From an uncultured Clostridia bacterium (lineage in GTDB: Bacteria; Bacillota; Clostridia; Oscillospirales; CAG-272): a DNA stretch of 64,000 nucleotides. Position 1 is the first letter of the stretch. Each line of letters opens with the position of its first letter. Under the pieces are notes generated by a model. It was not told the DNA's origin and searched no databases. It worked only from the letters and a program-made list of their open reading frames with translations. A program made the translations under genes and the position numbers. The stretch spans positions 72,406 to 136,405 of the forward strand of contig CAOKAC010000005.1 in the NCBI GenBank assembly GCA_948466345.1. The letters run 5' to 3'. This document shows, piece after piece, positions 25,020 to 34,004 of the stretch.

Positions 25020-26417
25020 ATGAGTATCCGTAAAATTATAGCTGTACTGCTTGGCGTGGCGCTGGTGACCTCCTTATTGGCTGGCTGCTCTGATGCGGAC
25101 AAGAAAACCCCAGAGGAAGAAACGGAAATCAACAGTACCGTTGCCGTAACTACAGAAAACTATACGGTCTCCCAGTCTATGATGGAGTATTTTTTTAATT
25201 CTTATTATAGAACCTTTGTAAGCAACTATGCCGGGCGGTTGGAACAGATGCACCTGGATACAGCGAAACCGCTATCTGAACAAAAGTATTCCGATACCCA
25301 TACCTGGTTTGACTATCTGATTGCACAGACATTGAAACAAGTACAACAGCTGCTTTATTTAGGAGAAGCAGCGCTGGCAGAAGGAATGGAACTTTCCGAA
25401 GAAAATGCGCAAAAGATAGACGATACCTTGGCTCGCTATAATACGGCTGCCGTACAGAATAATACTTCCACAGCGTATTATCTGCATAGCCTGTTCGGAG
25501 AGTCTGTCAATGAGACGACTATTAAAAAGTGCCTCCGCTTGCAGATGCTGGCGGCGCAGTATACGGAAAAGCTGGAAAAAGAGCAGGCATATACTGTAGA
25601 AGATTTGGAAGACTGCTTCACAAAAAATAGCAAAAACTACAGTTTGGTGGGACTGATTTACGCGGCAGTTCCTGCACAGCAAGCAGAACGTTTTGCAAAT
25701 GCAGAAAGTGAAGATGCCTTTGTGGATCTGCTGCGTGCACAGCTACTGGAGGAGACGCCGGAGCTTTCAACAGAGGATTTAGAAGAAAAGATTGAAGCGG
25801 CATATAAGCGCCGCGTTGGGTATGTGGAAGATACGCCCTTCTCCCAGTGGGCATTTGACGCGGAGCGAAAGGCATTCGAAACATATACTGAAGAAACAGA
25901 CGATGGAAAAACTGCTGTATATATGCTTTTACCGGCGGTGGGCGAGCCATTGGGAGAGACACTCTATCGGGATGCCACACCAGTGAAAAATTTGGAGTTT
26001 ATTCTCTTTAAACCGGAAAAGGGAGAAGGGATTGACACTGCCAAAAATAAGGCACAGGCAGTGTTGGATCAATGGAAAAAAGAGAATGAAGTGAACGCTC
26101 ACGACGCATTTGAGTCTTTGATGCAGGAATATGGCGGAGATATTTCTCTGAATTTGGAGCGGGGCCGCGTTGCGGCGGAATTGGAAAACTGGATATTTGA
26201 CGAGGAGCGTCAAACAGGCGACGCTACAGTAATTGCTGCCACGGAAGGCGCGTATATTCTTCATATGCTGGAAGACGGAGAGCCGCAGTGGCAGATGCGG
26301 GTGCGTGCCAATCTGCAGCAAGAGGCGTTGGATGCAAAGTTAGAAGCGCTTTCCAAACTTTATGAAGCACGGTACAGTGAGAAGGCTTTGTATGATATTT
26401 CACAGGTTCAAATGTAA
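25020..26417 (+). CDS. Foldase-like lipoprotein, paralogue of the preceding gene
   Basis: 465 residues with a lipoprotein signal: lipobox LLAGC (Cys23). The mature protein aligns along most of its length with its neighbour: shared are SMMEYFFNSYYRTFV (against AMMTYFFNATYQTYV), LSEQKYSDTHTWFDYLIAQTLKQVQ, the AEQ/EEAYDLGLELS-type helix, FSQWAFDAERKAFETYTEE and a C-terminal LENWIFDEERQTGD. It lacks the acidic linker and the His cluster. Likely an extracytoplasmic chaperone fixed to the membrane by lipid. A terminator separates the two genes, so they are transcribed separately. Confidence 0.65.
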   Translation: MSIRKIIAVLLGVALVTSLLAGCSDADKKTPEEETEINSTVAVTTENYTVSQSMMEYFFNSYYRTFVSNYAGRLEQMHLDTAKPLSEQKYSDTHTWFDYLIAQTLKQVQQLLYLGEAALAEGMELSEENAQKIDDTLARYNTAAVQNNTSTAYYLHSLFGESVNETTIKKCLRLQMLAAQYTEKLEKEQAYTVEDLEDCFTKNSKNYSLVGLIYAAVPAQQAERFANAESEDAFVDLLRAQLLEETPELSTEDLEEKIEAAYKRRVGYVEDTPFSQWAFDAERKAFETYTEETDDGKTAVYMLLPAVGEPLGETLYRDATPVKNLEFILFKPEKGEGIDTAKNKAQAVLDQWKKENEVNAHDAFESLMQEYGGDISLNLERGRVAAELENWIFDEERQTGDATVIAATEGAYILHMLEDGEPQWQMRVRANLQQEALDAKLEALSKLYEARYSEKALYDISQVQM

Positions 26418-26451
26418 ATTAGAAAAAAATACAGTTTTTTGGAAAAAAGCC

Positions 26452-26480
26452 TTGCAATGCGGACAGCGGCAGGCTATAAT
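26452..26480 (+). promoter_or_regulatory. Promoter of the GH20-type gene
   Basis: TTGCAA (26452-26457), 17-base spacer, TATAAT (26475-26480). Confidence 0.75.
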
Positions 26481-26484
26481 AATT

Positions 26485-26506
26485 TAACTTGTAATATAGT
26501 AAGTTA
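26485..26506. promoter_or_regulatory. Candidate operator of the GH20-type gene
   Basis: TAACTT and AAGTTA flank ten bases just after the -10 box, a dyad at the transcription start. The regulator is unknown; a sugar-responsive repressor is plausible. Confidence 0.45.
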
Positions 26507-26533
26507 TAGTAAACAAAAGAGAGGTATGTACGT

Positions 26534-28318
26534 ATGAAAATTATACCAACACCTGCAAGTATTGAGGAGAAAAAAGGGAACGTAGCATTAATTGCTCTCC
26601 GGAATTTGCGAATTGCAGAGGGAAGTGACCGGCGTATTGTCAAGATTGCCACCACTTTGAAAAATGAAATCGAAGAACTTACTGGAGCACCGATTAGAAT
26701 GAAAGTCAGCAGCTGCGGCTGCACAGAGGGAGGTATTTATATTTCCCATGGTGATAGTGGTGAAGGGTACACCTTGTCTGTGCTGGAAAACGGCATTGAA
26801 ATTAAGGGACAGGGGGCCCAGGGAGCATATTATGGAGTGCAGACCTTGCGTCAGATCATCCATGAATATGGAGATGCTATTCCATGTTGCGTCATTGAGG
26901 ACGCGCCGGACTTTGAAGAACGGGGGTTATATCACGACGTGACTCGTGGCCGTGTGCCTACATTGAAGCAGCTTTGTCACATTACAGATATGCTGGCATA
27001 TTATAAAATCAATCATCTTCAGCTTTATATAGAGGATGCTTACGAGTTTGTTGAATATGATGGGGTTATGTCCGCAAAGGATGTGCTGACTGCAGAAGAG
27101 ATCATTGCATTAGATGACTACTGTTATGACAATTTTATAGAGCTTGTACCGTCCTTGGCTACCTTTGGCCATCTGTACAATTTGCTGCAAAGTGAAAAGT
27201 ACCGTCATCTGTGCGAGTTGGCAGATTACAAGCCTACACAGGTATATTGGCTTGAAAAGATGGCGCATCATACGATTGATGTATCTAACCCGGAAAGCAT
27301 TGAACTTATTAAAAGTCTGATTGATCAGTTTATTCCTTTGTGCCGTTCTAACCGCTTCAATATCTGCTGTGATGAAACATTTGACCTGTGTCGTGGACGT
27401 AATGCTGGTAAGGATGCGGGCGAAGAATACTTCAAGTTTTTGTCTAAGATTATTGCACACGTAAAATCCAGAGGCAAGACGGTTATGATGTGGGGCGATA
27501 TCGCTCTGGAACAGCCGGATAAAATGAGCGAGATTCCTGCGGATACCATTATGCTTAACTGGACTTATGAAAAGGATCCGGATGAAAACAAGGTAAAGGC
27601 TTTTGCAGACGCAAAGCTGAAACAGATTGTCTGTCCGGGCACTTCCAGCTGGAACCGTTTTGTAGAGGGGCTTGACCGTTCCGAAGGAAATATTACAAAG
27701 CTTGTAGAATATGGTGCGAAATATGGTGCACTGGGTGTACTGAATACCAACTGGGGAGACTTTGGAAATATTTGCTCCTTTAACTGTTCTCTATACGGTA
27801 TAGTAATCGGTGCCGAAAAAGGATGGAACGCGGATGGACAGCTGACGCCTGCTTTTGAGCAAGCCGCAAGCTCGCTTCTTTACGATTCCGATGAAGTAAA
27901 CATGATTGACGTTGTTCGCACGATGGGCAGATGTGAGCGGACCTGTGACTGGATGGAATTTATGTACTGGTTTAGTGCAAACACTGCGGAAGGCAGAAAG
28001 ACTGAGCTGGCTTTGGATGTGGAAAAGGCCATCGAGAATATCAAGACGTTGGATGGAGTGATAGATACCATTCGTTCCGTGTCTGAAACAGACGAGCGGT
28101 TCGTGGATTTGCTGTTGGCATGTCGGGCAATTCAATTGATGAACCAGGTTTGTCTTAGAATAAAAAAAGTAGACGGATATCTGGATGGAGAGAAAATTTT
28201 GGCCCAGTTTGAGGAGTGGCTTGTAGGATACCGCGCAGCTTGGCTGCGAGATAACAAGGAGTCTCAACTAGAACTGGTGGCTGATTTTGTTCGGGAAATT
28301 TCCTGTATGAATGTGTAA
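26534..28318 (+). CDS. Glycoside hydrolase family 20-type beta-hexosaminidase, intracellular
   Basis: 594 residues. An N-terminal alpha/beta domain (1-120; GAYYGVQTLRQII) precedes a TIM barrel starting GLYHDVTRGRVPTLKQL. The catalytic Asp-Glu pair is at 280-281 (NICCDETFDL); typical GH20 enzymes have GGDE here. Further barrel strands: TVMMWGDIA, IMLNWTYE, GTSSWNRF, LGVLNTNWGDFGN. The family removes terminal GlcNAc or GalNAc by substrate-assisted catalysis. There is no signal peptide, so it acts on imported oligosaccharides, consistent with the galacto-N-biose system at 54-59 kb, though unlinked. Substrate unproven. Confidence 0.8.
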   Translation: MKIIPTPASIEEKKGNVALIALRNLRIAEGSDRRIVKIATTLKNEIEELTGAPIRMKVSSCGCTEGGIYISHGDSGEGYTLSVLENGIEIKGQGAQGAYYGVQTLRQIIHEYGDAIPCCVIEDAPDFEERGLYHDVTRGRVPTLKQLCHITDMLAYYKINHLQLYIEDAYEFVEYDGVMSAKDVLTAEEIIALDDYCYDNFIELVPSLATFGHLYNLLQSEKYRHLCELADYKPTQVYWLEKMAHHTIDVSNPESIELIKSLIDQFIPLCRSNRFNICCDETFDLCRGRNAGKDAGEEYFKFLSKIIAHVKSRGKTVMMWGDIALEQPDKMSEIPADTIMLNWTYEKDPDENKVKAFADAKLKQIVCPGTSSWNRFVEGLDRSEGNITKLVEYGAKYGALGVLNTNWGDFGNICSFNCSLYGIVIGAEKGWNADGQLTPAFEQAASSLLYDSDEVNMIDVVRTMGRCERTCDWMEFMYWFSANTAEGRKTELALDVEKAIENIKTLDGVIDTIRSVSETDERFVDLLLACRAIQLMNQVCLRIKKVDGYLDGEKILAQFEEWLVGYRAAWLRDNKESQLELVADFVREISCMNV

Positions 28319-28347
28319 AAAAAGAGGGGCTTTGCCCCTCTTTTTTA
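28318..28347 (+). terminator. Terminator of the GH20-type gene
   Basis: AAAAAAGAGGGGC and GCCCCTCTTTTTT form a 13-base stem with loop TTT. The stem begins within the stop codon. Confidence 0.9.
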
Positions 28348-28604
28348 TTTATCCATGCTGCTTTATGCCATATTTTATCCAATATTCACCATGCCATATT
28401 TGCCGGATTTAAGCATCTTGCGATACAAAACCGCATAAAATAAAAAAGGAGTATTTTAATACCGGCGGAGGTAAAGTCTGAAAATGAAGGAAGACAAAAG
28501 GAAACTTTGGCCGCTTTCAGACCCAATTTGTGCCCCGCGTCTGAATAGGACAGTTTCAATGCTTTGTAACTGTCACAAAATTAAAGAAAGGCGTGGTCGT
28601 TACT

Positions 28605-29000
28605 ATGAGAACCGAACCAAAACAGTGTGTAGAAGCGGGCGCTATGATGCGTTATCCCGCCTTTGTCCCCAAGGAAGGAACAGATAAAATCTGCAAGCGA
28701 GAACGGGGCGATGCCCAGCGAATGACCGCTTTCTACGAATATATGAAGGACTGCGTGCTGGAATACTGTCACGCGGATACTTTTCCCGCAGGCGGTAAAT
28801 ATTATGTGGATTATCGAATTGCTGAAACGATGGACGGATTTAACGTGGAAATTTACCTGCGCCTACGGATTCGCGGCCGCTCTGTAGGAAGCGCCCGTAT
28901 AGAGCATAAGTGGCGAGATGGTGTTTTGGATTTGCAGCAGGATGCGCATCCTAAAATACGAAAGCGCAAAAAGACTAAAACGACAATTAAAACAAAATAA
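28605..29000 (+). CDS. Unidentified basic protein, 131 residues
   Basis: I do not recognise the family. The protein is soluble, with no signal peptide; it ends in a very basic tail (KIRKRKKTKTTIKTK). The middle (YYVDYRIAETMDGFNVEIYLRLRIRGR) looks like beta strands of a small sandwich domain. ATG 28605 is preceded by AAAGG at long spacing; a GTG four codons earlier is an alternative. The leader contains GTCTGAAA and TTTCAGAC (about 28475-28523) that can pair. Single-gene unit before the V-ATPase operon. Confidence 0.55.
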   Translation: MRTEPKQCVEAGAMMRYPAFVPKEGTDKICKRERGDAQRMTAFYEYMKDCVLEYCHADTFPAGGKYYVDYRIAETMDGFNVEIYLRLRIRGRSVGSARIEHKWRDGVLDLQQDAHPKIRKRKKTKTTIKTK

Positions 29001-29047
29001 TTTATATAAAATGCATGTAAAATTCTTGTGAAGTCTTGTTTTATTTG

Positions 29048-29076
29048 TTGCAATTTTCCAATTTTTGTGGTACGAT
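29048..29076 (+). promoter_or_regulatory. Promoter of the V-ATPase operon
   Basis: TTGCAA (29048-29053), 17-base spacer, TACGAT (29071-29076), 71 bases before the first gene. No other promoter or terminator is obvious in the next 8.8 kb. Confidence 0.65.
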
Positions 29077-29147
29077 TAATACAGACAAGCTTTGCTGGTT
29101 AGAAATGCCTGTGGTAGTGCCGCAAAGCGGAGTAGGGGTGAAACGCT

Positions 29148-29468
29148 GTGGAAAATGAAGTGATAGAAAAAATTAAAGATGCAGAAGTGCGTGCGCGGGA
29201 AATCACAGCGGACGCAGCGTGTCATGCTGCTGCCTTTGTTACAGCAGCGAGAGATGCTGCTTCTAGAAGAATAGAAGATGCACAGACGCAGGCGCGTCAA
29301 ATTGCCTTGGATGCAGATGCGGAAAACAAAAAAATATTTGATATACGCATTGATTCCAGCCATGAGGAAGCACGTGGACAGGCCAAGAGAATGGTTGCGG
29401 CTGCTGACGAGAATATGAAGGCTGCTGTCAACGAAATTATTCGGGAGATTTTTAAAAAATGGCAGTAG
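29148..29468 (+). CDS. V-type ATPase subunit G/H (peripheral stalk, NtpF-like)
   Basis: 106 residues, almost wholly helical, with alternating Ala and charged residues (IKDAEVRAREITADAACHAAA, RRIEDAQTQARQIALDADAE) that form the stalk coiled coil with subunit E. Starts with GTG 29148. Its last ten bases overlap the start of the subunit I gene. First gene of a nine-gene operon in the order F-I-K-E-C-G-A-B-D, as in Enterococcus ntp. Confidence 0.8.
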   Translation: MENEVIEKIKDAEVRAREITADAACHAAAFVTAARDAASRRIEDAQTQARQIALDADAENKKIFDIRIDSSHEEARGQAKRMVAAADENMKAAVNEIIREIFKKWQ

Positions 29469-31393
29469 CACAGATGAAAAAGCTGTCTGTCGTTGCGCTG
29501 GAAAAGGATACACAGCGGCTAATTACCGAATTGCAAAAGCTTAGATGCGTTGAAGTTTCAAAAAGTGATTTTGGTGATGTACAAATGATATCGGCTGCAG
29601 ATGTATCACAGGAAATGGGGGAACTCATGTCCCGCATTGCCTTGACCCGGCGAGCAATTGCATTTTTAGCAGCATATGAGACGGGAAAGCATACTATATT
29701 TGACCCGCCTATGGAAGCTTCTATCGATGACTTTGACAGTGGCTTGGATACAATAGCCATGGATGAGGTAAGAGCGGCTAACACACTAGCTGAGAAAATT
29801 GCCTATACAGAGGGAGAACTTCTTCGATTAGAGGGGGAACATGGCGCCTATCAGCCGTGGATTGGAGAAGATGTTGTCCTACCTGGTGATAGGACGGTTT
29901 ATACGCGTTATCTTTGCGGTACGCTGCCGCTCAACGCAGATATGGCGGCTATCAACGAAAGACTAGCGGATCTAGCCCATGAGATTATAGAAATTTATAC
30001 AGATAAAACGGTTCGCGCCTTGCTGCTGGTTGCCCACAAGGACGATTTTGATGAGGCCCGGAAAGTCCTTGCTTCCGGCGGGTTCGCGGTTTGCCCGGTA
30101 AAGGCATCGGCAGAGGAGGGATATGCAGCCGGCGCTGCTGCAAGTTGTATGCGGCAGATTGAGGCGCTCCGTCAGGAGCTGGAGAGGCTGAAAAAAGCGG
30201 CAAAGAAAATGGCCGATACGCGGCTGGCGGATATCAAGGCTTTACATGATATATTTCTTACTCGACAGGATAGGCTTGGTGCAAGAGGGCGGACTGTCGA
30301 AACAGAGAAAACGGTTCTTCTCAGCGGATGGGTTCCTGTCCGGGCGCAGGATAAGACAAAGAGATTGCTGGAAAAATACGATGCTGCTTACAGTTTTGAG
30401 GATCCAGAGTCAAACGAGGATGTGCCGGTACTACTTTCCAACCGTCCTGCAGCACGCAATTTTGAATCTGTCCTTTCCATGTACGCACTACCACGGTATG
30501 GACGCTTTGACCCTACAGCGATTATGTCTGTTTTTTATACCATTATTTTTGGTCTCATGTTTGCCGATGTGGGCTATGGCGCTATTATGGTGATTGGATG
30601 TATAGCTGCTTTGAAATTGCTGCATCCATCGGAGGGCATGCGTCAATTTCTACGAATGTTTGCCATTTGCGGAGCATCTTGTATCATCGGCGGAATTTTG
30701 TTCGGCGGCTATTTTGGGGACCTGCCTGCTGCAGTGATGGAAGGGTTTGGCGGACGGGAGAACACGCCGACTTTGGCAGTTTGGTTTGATATGGTGGAGG
30801 AGCCCATCATGATGCTGGTGCTTTCTCTTGGCGTAGGCGCGGTGCATATGGTGACTGCGTTTGTCATTAAATTTATTATTTTGGTGCGAGACGGATATAT
30901 ATTTGACGCTATTGCAGATGTGGGCAGCTGGCTGATTTTGTTTGCCGGCGCCGGCGTGTATTTTATGGAGCCTATGGCGGGAGCTATTCTGGCGGGACTC
31001 GGCGGTCTCATGTTGATCTGCACGCAAGGGCGTCACGAAAAAAACGGATTTATGAGGCTGCTCAAAGGTGTTATGAGTCTGTACGATATTGTGGGATATT
31101 TATCCGACCTGCTGTCCTATTCCAGAATATTGGCGCTCAGCTTGGCTTCTGCAGTGATCGCCAGCGTAATGAATCTGCTCAGTACTATGGGCGGTTTTAC
31201 AGTGGGTGGGATTATCCTCTTTGTCGTCGTGTTTCTGCTTGGTCACGTGATTAATTTTTTGGTTAATATTTTGGGCACATACGTCCATACCAGCAGATTG
31301 CAGTATATCGAATTTTTTGGTAAGTTTTATGAATCCGGCGGGCGGGCCTTTGCACCTCTGGAACCAAAAAGCAAGTATGTAAATTTTAAATAA
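29459..31393 (+). CDS. ntpI: V-type ATPase subunit I (stator membrane subunit a)
   Basis: 644 residues. N-terminal half is soluble and links to the stalks (VALEKDTQRLITELQKLRCVEV; coiled coil around 225-265); C-terminal half has about eight membrane helices, from PTAIMSVFYTIIFGLMFADVGYG to VVFLLGHVINFLVNILGTYVH. GDVGYG and LSYSRILALSLASAVI are typical of this subunit. It holds the ion half-channels next to the K ring. Overlaps the preceding gene by ten bases. Confidence 0.92.
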   Translation: MAVAQMKKLSVVALEKDTQRLITELQKLRCVEVSKSDFGDVQMISAADVSQEMGELMSRIALTRRAIAFLAAYETGKHTIFDPPMEASIDDFDSGLDTIAMDEVRAANTLAEKIAYTEGELLRLEGEHGAYQPWIGEDVVLPGDRTVYTRYLCGTLPLNADMAAINERLADLAHEIIEIYTDKTVRALLLVAHKDDFDEARKVLASGGFAVCPVKASAEEGYAAGAAASCMRQIEALRQELERLKKAAKKMADTRLADIKALHDIFLTRQDRLGARGRTVETEKTVLLSGWVPVRAQDKTKRLLEKYDAAYSFEDPESNEDVPVLLSNRPAARNFESVLSMYALPRYGRFDPTAIMSVFYTIIFGLMFADVGYGAIMVIGCIAALKLLHPSEGMRQFLRMFAICGASCIIGGILFGGYFGDLPAAVMEGFGGRENTPTLAVWFDMVEEPIMMLVLSLGVGAVHMVTAFVIKFIILVRDGYIFDAIADVGSWLILFAGAGVYFMEPMAGAILAGLGGLMLICTQGRHEKNGFMRLLKGVMSLYDIVGYLSDLLSYSRILALSLASAVIASVMNLLSTMGGFTVGGIILFVVVFLLGHVINFLVNILGTYVHTSRLQYIEFFGKFYESGGRAFAPLEPKSKYVNFK

Positions 31394-31412
31394 GAAAATA
31401 AGGAGAGGGATC

Positions 31413-31910
31413 ATGACATTCACAGAATTTTTAACGGCTATTTTTACCGGACAGAATCTGGCGCTTTTAGGCGCCGCCCTAGCGGCTACCTTTGCCTGTA
31501 TCGGCAGCGCAAAGGGCGTTGGCATCGTGGGGGAGGCAGCCTCCGGTATGCTGGCGGATGATCCGTCCAAATTCGGACAGGCGCTTCTTCTGCAGGCGCT
31601 TCCTGGTACGCAGGGTATTTATGGGTTGGTTACTGCGTTTTTGATTCTAATGAAAATCGGTTTGTTCGGCGGGGAAGTCGTCCTCGATTTTTCACAGGGC
31701 ATGTATCTTTTGGCCGCGTCTCTTCCTATCGCGATTGTGGGGTATTTTTCCGGTATTGCCCAAGGACGTGTTGCCGCCGCTGGAATCGGACTCGTGTCCC
31801 GCAGAGACGGTCAGGTGGTAAAGGCTATTACCTCCGCCGCTTTAGTGGAAACTTATGCAATTTTTGCTCTCCTTGTGTCTATGCTACCTGTGTTGTTTTT
31901 TAACCCGTAA
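31413..31910 (+). CDS. ntpK: V-type ATPase rotor subunit K with a sodium-site signature
   Basis: 165 residues, four membrane helices (a fused pair of hairpins). It retains every ligand of the Na+ site known in Enterococcus hirae NtpK: L63, T66 and Q67 in ALPGTQG, Q117 in IAQGRV, and E146 in LVETYAI (E. hirae L61, T64, Q65, Q110, E139). The ion is therefore predicted to be Na+ rather than H+. AAGGAG precedes the ATG. Confidence 0.93.
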   Translation: MTFTEFLTAIFTGQNLALLGAALAATFACIGSAKGVGIVGEAASGMLADDPSKFGQALLLQALPGTQGIYGLVTAFLILMKIGLFGGEVVLDFSQGMYLLAASLPIAIVGYFSGIAQGRVAAAGIGLVSRRDGQVVKAITSAALVETYAIFALLVSMLPVLFFNP

Positions 31911-31976
31911 GATATCAATTGTGAACGCCTTTGCCCTAGAATTTGGGGTAAAAGCAAAGAAAGGCATGGACGACGG

Positions 31977-32660
31977 ATGCATAATTTGGAAAAAATTTTG
32001 GATATGATCCTTTCTCAGGCCCAGGATGAAGCCCAAGCAATACGAGAAGCGGCACAGCAGGAATGCGAACAGATTGAAAAAGAGTCTGTGCAGCGCGCAG
32101 ACGCTATAGTGGAAGCGGCGCAGGCTCGAGCAGAGCGGGAAAAGGACGTTGCGGTAGTGCGGGCAGAATCAACAGCCGATATGAAAAAACGGGAAATTTT
32201 GCTTGCCACTAAGGTAGGTATATTGACAAGAGCTTTTGCAGAGGCGGAAAAGTACTTATATGAGCTGCCTCGTGAGGAGTATTGTGTGTTTTTGGCGCAT
32301 TTGCTGGCAGATGCTGCTGCAGAGAGAGTGGTGAGAGTACAGTACCTACAGGAGACATATGGCGAGGAAGAGGCGGATAGTACAGATTTTGAACTGTTGC
32401 TGTGTGAGGCGGATCAGGCGTTGGCACCTCTTGTCATCAAAGAGGCAAAAAAATTTTTAAAACAGATTTCTCCTAGCTTTGGAGAAATAGATTTTACACT
32501 TGCCGAGGATATAGCGCCTATCCGAGGCGGATTGATACTGCGCTATGGCGATATTGAATCCAACTGTTCTGTGGAGGCGGTAATCGGCAGTGTCCGAGAG
32601 CAAATGGAACATGTAGTATTAAGTATTTTGTTCCCGTCCCAGGAGAATGGAGAAACATAA
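31977..32660 (+). CDS. ntpE: V-type ATPase subunit E (peripheral stalk)
   Basis: 227 residues. Long N-terminal helix rich in Ala, Glu and Arg (MILSQAQDEAQAIREAAQQE... AQARAEREKDVAVV) followed by a mixed C-terminal domain ending with GGLILRYGDIESNCSVEAVIG, a typical E-subunit segment. Pairs with the subunit encoded at 29148. A ribosome site AAAGG sits about 12 bases before ATG 31977. Confidence 0.85.
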   Translation: MHNLEKILDMILSQAQDEAQAIREAAQQECEQIEKESVQRADAIVEAAQARAEREKDVAVVRAESTADMKKREILLATKVGILTRAFAEAEKYLYELPREEYCVFLAHLLADAAAERVVRVQYLQETYGEEEADSTDFELLLCEADQALAPLVIKEAKKFLKQISPSFGEIDFTLAEDIAPIRGGLILRYGDIESNCSVEAVIGSVREQMEHVVLSILFPSQENGET

Positions 32661-32689
32661 AAAAGCACCAAAGAAAGGAATGTACGGCT

Positions 32690-33682
32690 ATGATCCCTGA
32701 CAAAGAATACCTGTTTTCTTCATCCTTTCTGCGGGCCGGCGAGGGGGTCGGGAATGTATCTGCACGTATGGCACGGATGCTGGAGGCATCCTCAGCCGGG
32801 CAGTTGTATCAAATTGTGTCGGAGTTATTTCACGTTTCTGTCCCGGCAAAGGAAAAGCTGGTTTTTGATGCAGCCTTCCATGATGCAGTGGAAAAAGTGC
32901 GCAGTGCAGTACCAAATTTTGCTGTGTATTATCCCTTGCTATATAAATACGATTGTACAAATATAAAAATTGCCATTAAATGTGCGGTACAAGAGATTCG
33001 TTCCTATAACGGATTTTATACCTGCGGCACGGTATCTGTGCAGCAGATGCAGGAATATCTGCAGCGAGATTTTTTACCGGATCTTCCGCCTGCCATGGCT
33101 GCTGCTGTCCGGACGGCGCGGCATGAGTATAGTAAAACGGGGGAGGCGCGCTGCATTGATTTACTGCTGGATCGGGCATGTTTTGCAGATATGGCAGAAA
33201 AAGCTGCAGAAGGAGGCGTGCCGCTGATCAGACAGATTGTTTGTATGCGTGCGGATTTTGCCAATATTTTAGCCTGCCTGCGTATTCGTTTGCGTGGACT
33301 GCCTGTGGAAGCGGGGCGTTCTCTTTTGTCGCGCGTATTTATTCCCGGCGGACAGCTTGCTCTTTCTGTACTGTTTGGAGAAGAAGGAATTTTTGCACAT
33401 ATAGAACAGATTAGCGAGCGGATTGGGGACTGCTATGTTAAGGATGCGGTACGCCGTGCAGTGTCTGCTGCAGATTTATCCGGTATAGAAAAGATTTTTG
33501 ACGAAGCGGTGCTGTTGGCATGCCAGCCCTATCGATTTAAGCCATTTGGCCCGGAAGTGGCTGTTCGATATCTGTTGATTCGTGAGGCGGAACTTACCAA
33601 TGGGCGGATAATTGCCGCCGAATTGGAATCCGGCAACAGTGCAGATACACTTCGGGAAAGGCTACGTGAAGTAAATGTATAA
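32690..33682 (+). CDS. ntpC: V-type ATPase subunit C (rotor-stalk connector, d type)
   Basis: 330 residues, helical. Typical pattern: MIPDKEYLFSSSFLRAGEG, CTNIKIAIKCAVQEI (the DxxNLK-like motif), CMRADFANILACLRIRLRG, and FKPFGPEVAVRYLLIREAELTNGRIIA at the end. Sits on top of the K ring. The last eight bases overlap the next gene. Confidence 0.88.
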   Translation: MIPDKEYLFSSSFLRAGEGVGNVSARMARMLEASSAGQLYQIVSELFHVSVPAKEKLVFDAAFHDAVEKVRSAVPNFAVYYPLLYKYDCTNIKIAIKCAVQEIRSYNGFYTCGTVSVQQMQEYLQRDFLPDLPPAMAAAVRTARHEYSKTGEARCIDLLLDRACFADMAEKAAEGGVPLIRQIVCMRADFANILACLRIRLRGLPVEAGRSLLSRVFIPGGQLALSVLFGEEGIFAHIEQISERIGDCYVKDAVRRAVSAADLSGIEKIFDEAVLLACQPYRFKPFGPEVAVRYLLIREAELTNGRIIAAELESGNSADTLRERLREVNV

Positions 33683-33986
33683 GATTGGCGTGATCGGTCC
33701 CAGAGACCAGGTGCTATGCTTTATGGCAGCCGGCTTTACCGTATATGATGCCCAAAGCCCACGGGAGGCGCTGTCGGCTTTGAAAAGGGCAAAGGAAGAA
33801 AATTGTGCGATACTCTATATTACGGCGGCGCTGGCCAGAGAGATTGAAAAAGAAATTGCACGGCTATCGGCAGATACCTTACCGGCAATTGTTACTTTGC
33901 CGGATAGGGACAGCGGCTATGGAACAGCCCAGCTGAAACATGCGGTCGAACGGGCTGTAGGAGCTGACATTATTTTCAAAGATTAA
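33675..33986 (+). CDS. ntpG: V-type ATPase subunit F (central stalk, NtpG)
   Basis: 103 residues of Rossmann-like alternating strands: YKIGVIGPRDQVLCFMAAGF, CAILYITAALAREIEKEI, ALPAIVTLPDRDSGYG. Part of the central rotating stalk with subunit D. Overlaps the subunit C gene by eight bases. Confidence 0.88.
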   Translation: MYKIGVIGPRDQVLCFMAAGFTVYDAQSPREALSALKRAKEENCAILYITAALAREIEKEIARLSADTLPAIVTLPDRDSGYGTAQLKHAVERAVGADIIFKD

Positions 33987-34004
33987 GAAACAGAGGTCAT
34001 ACGT

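Noticed and set aside
28484..28687. 67-residue frame overlapping the unidentified gene at 28605
   Set aside because: It shifts into an alternative frame of the next gene, has no family features and its ribosome site is at poor spacing.
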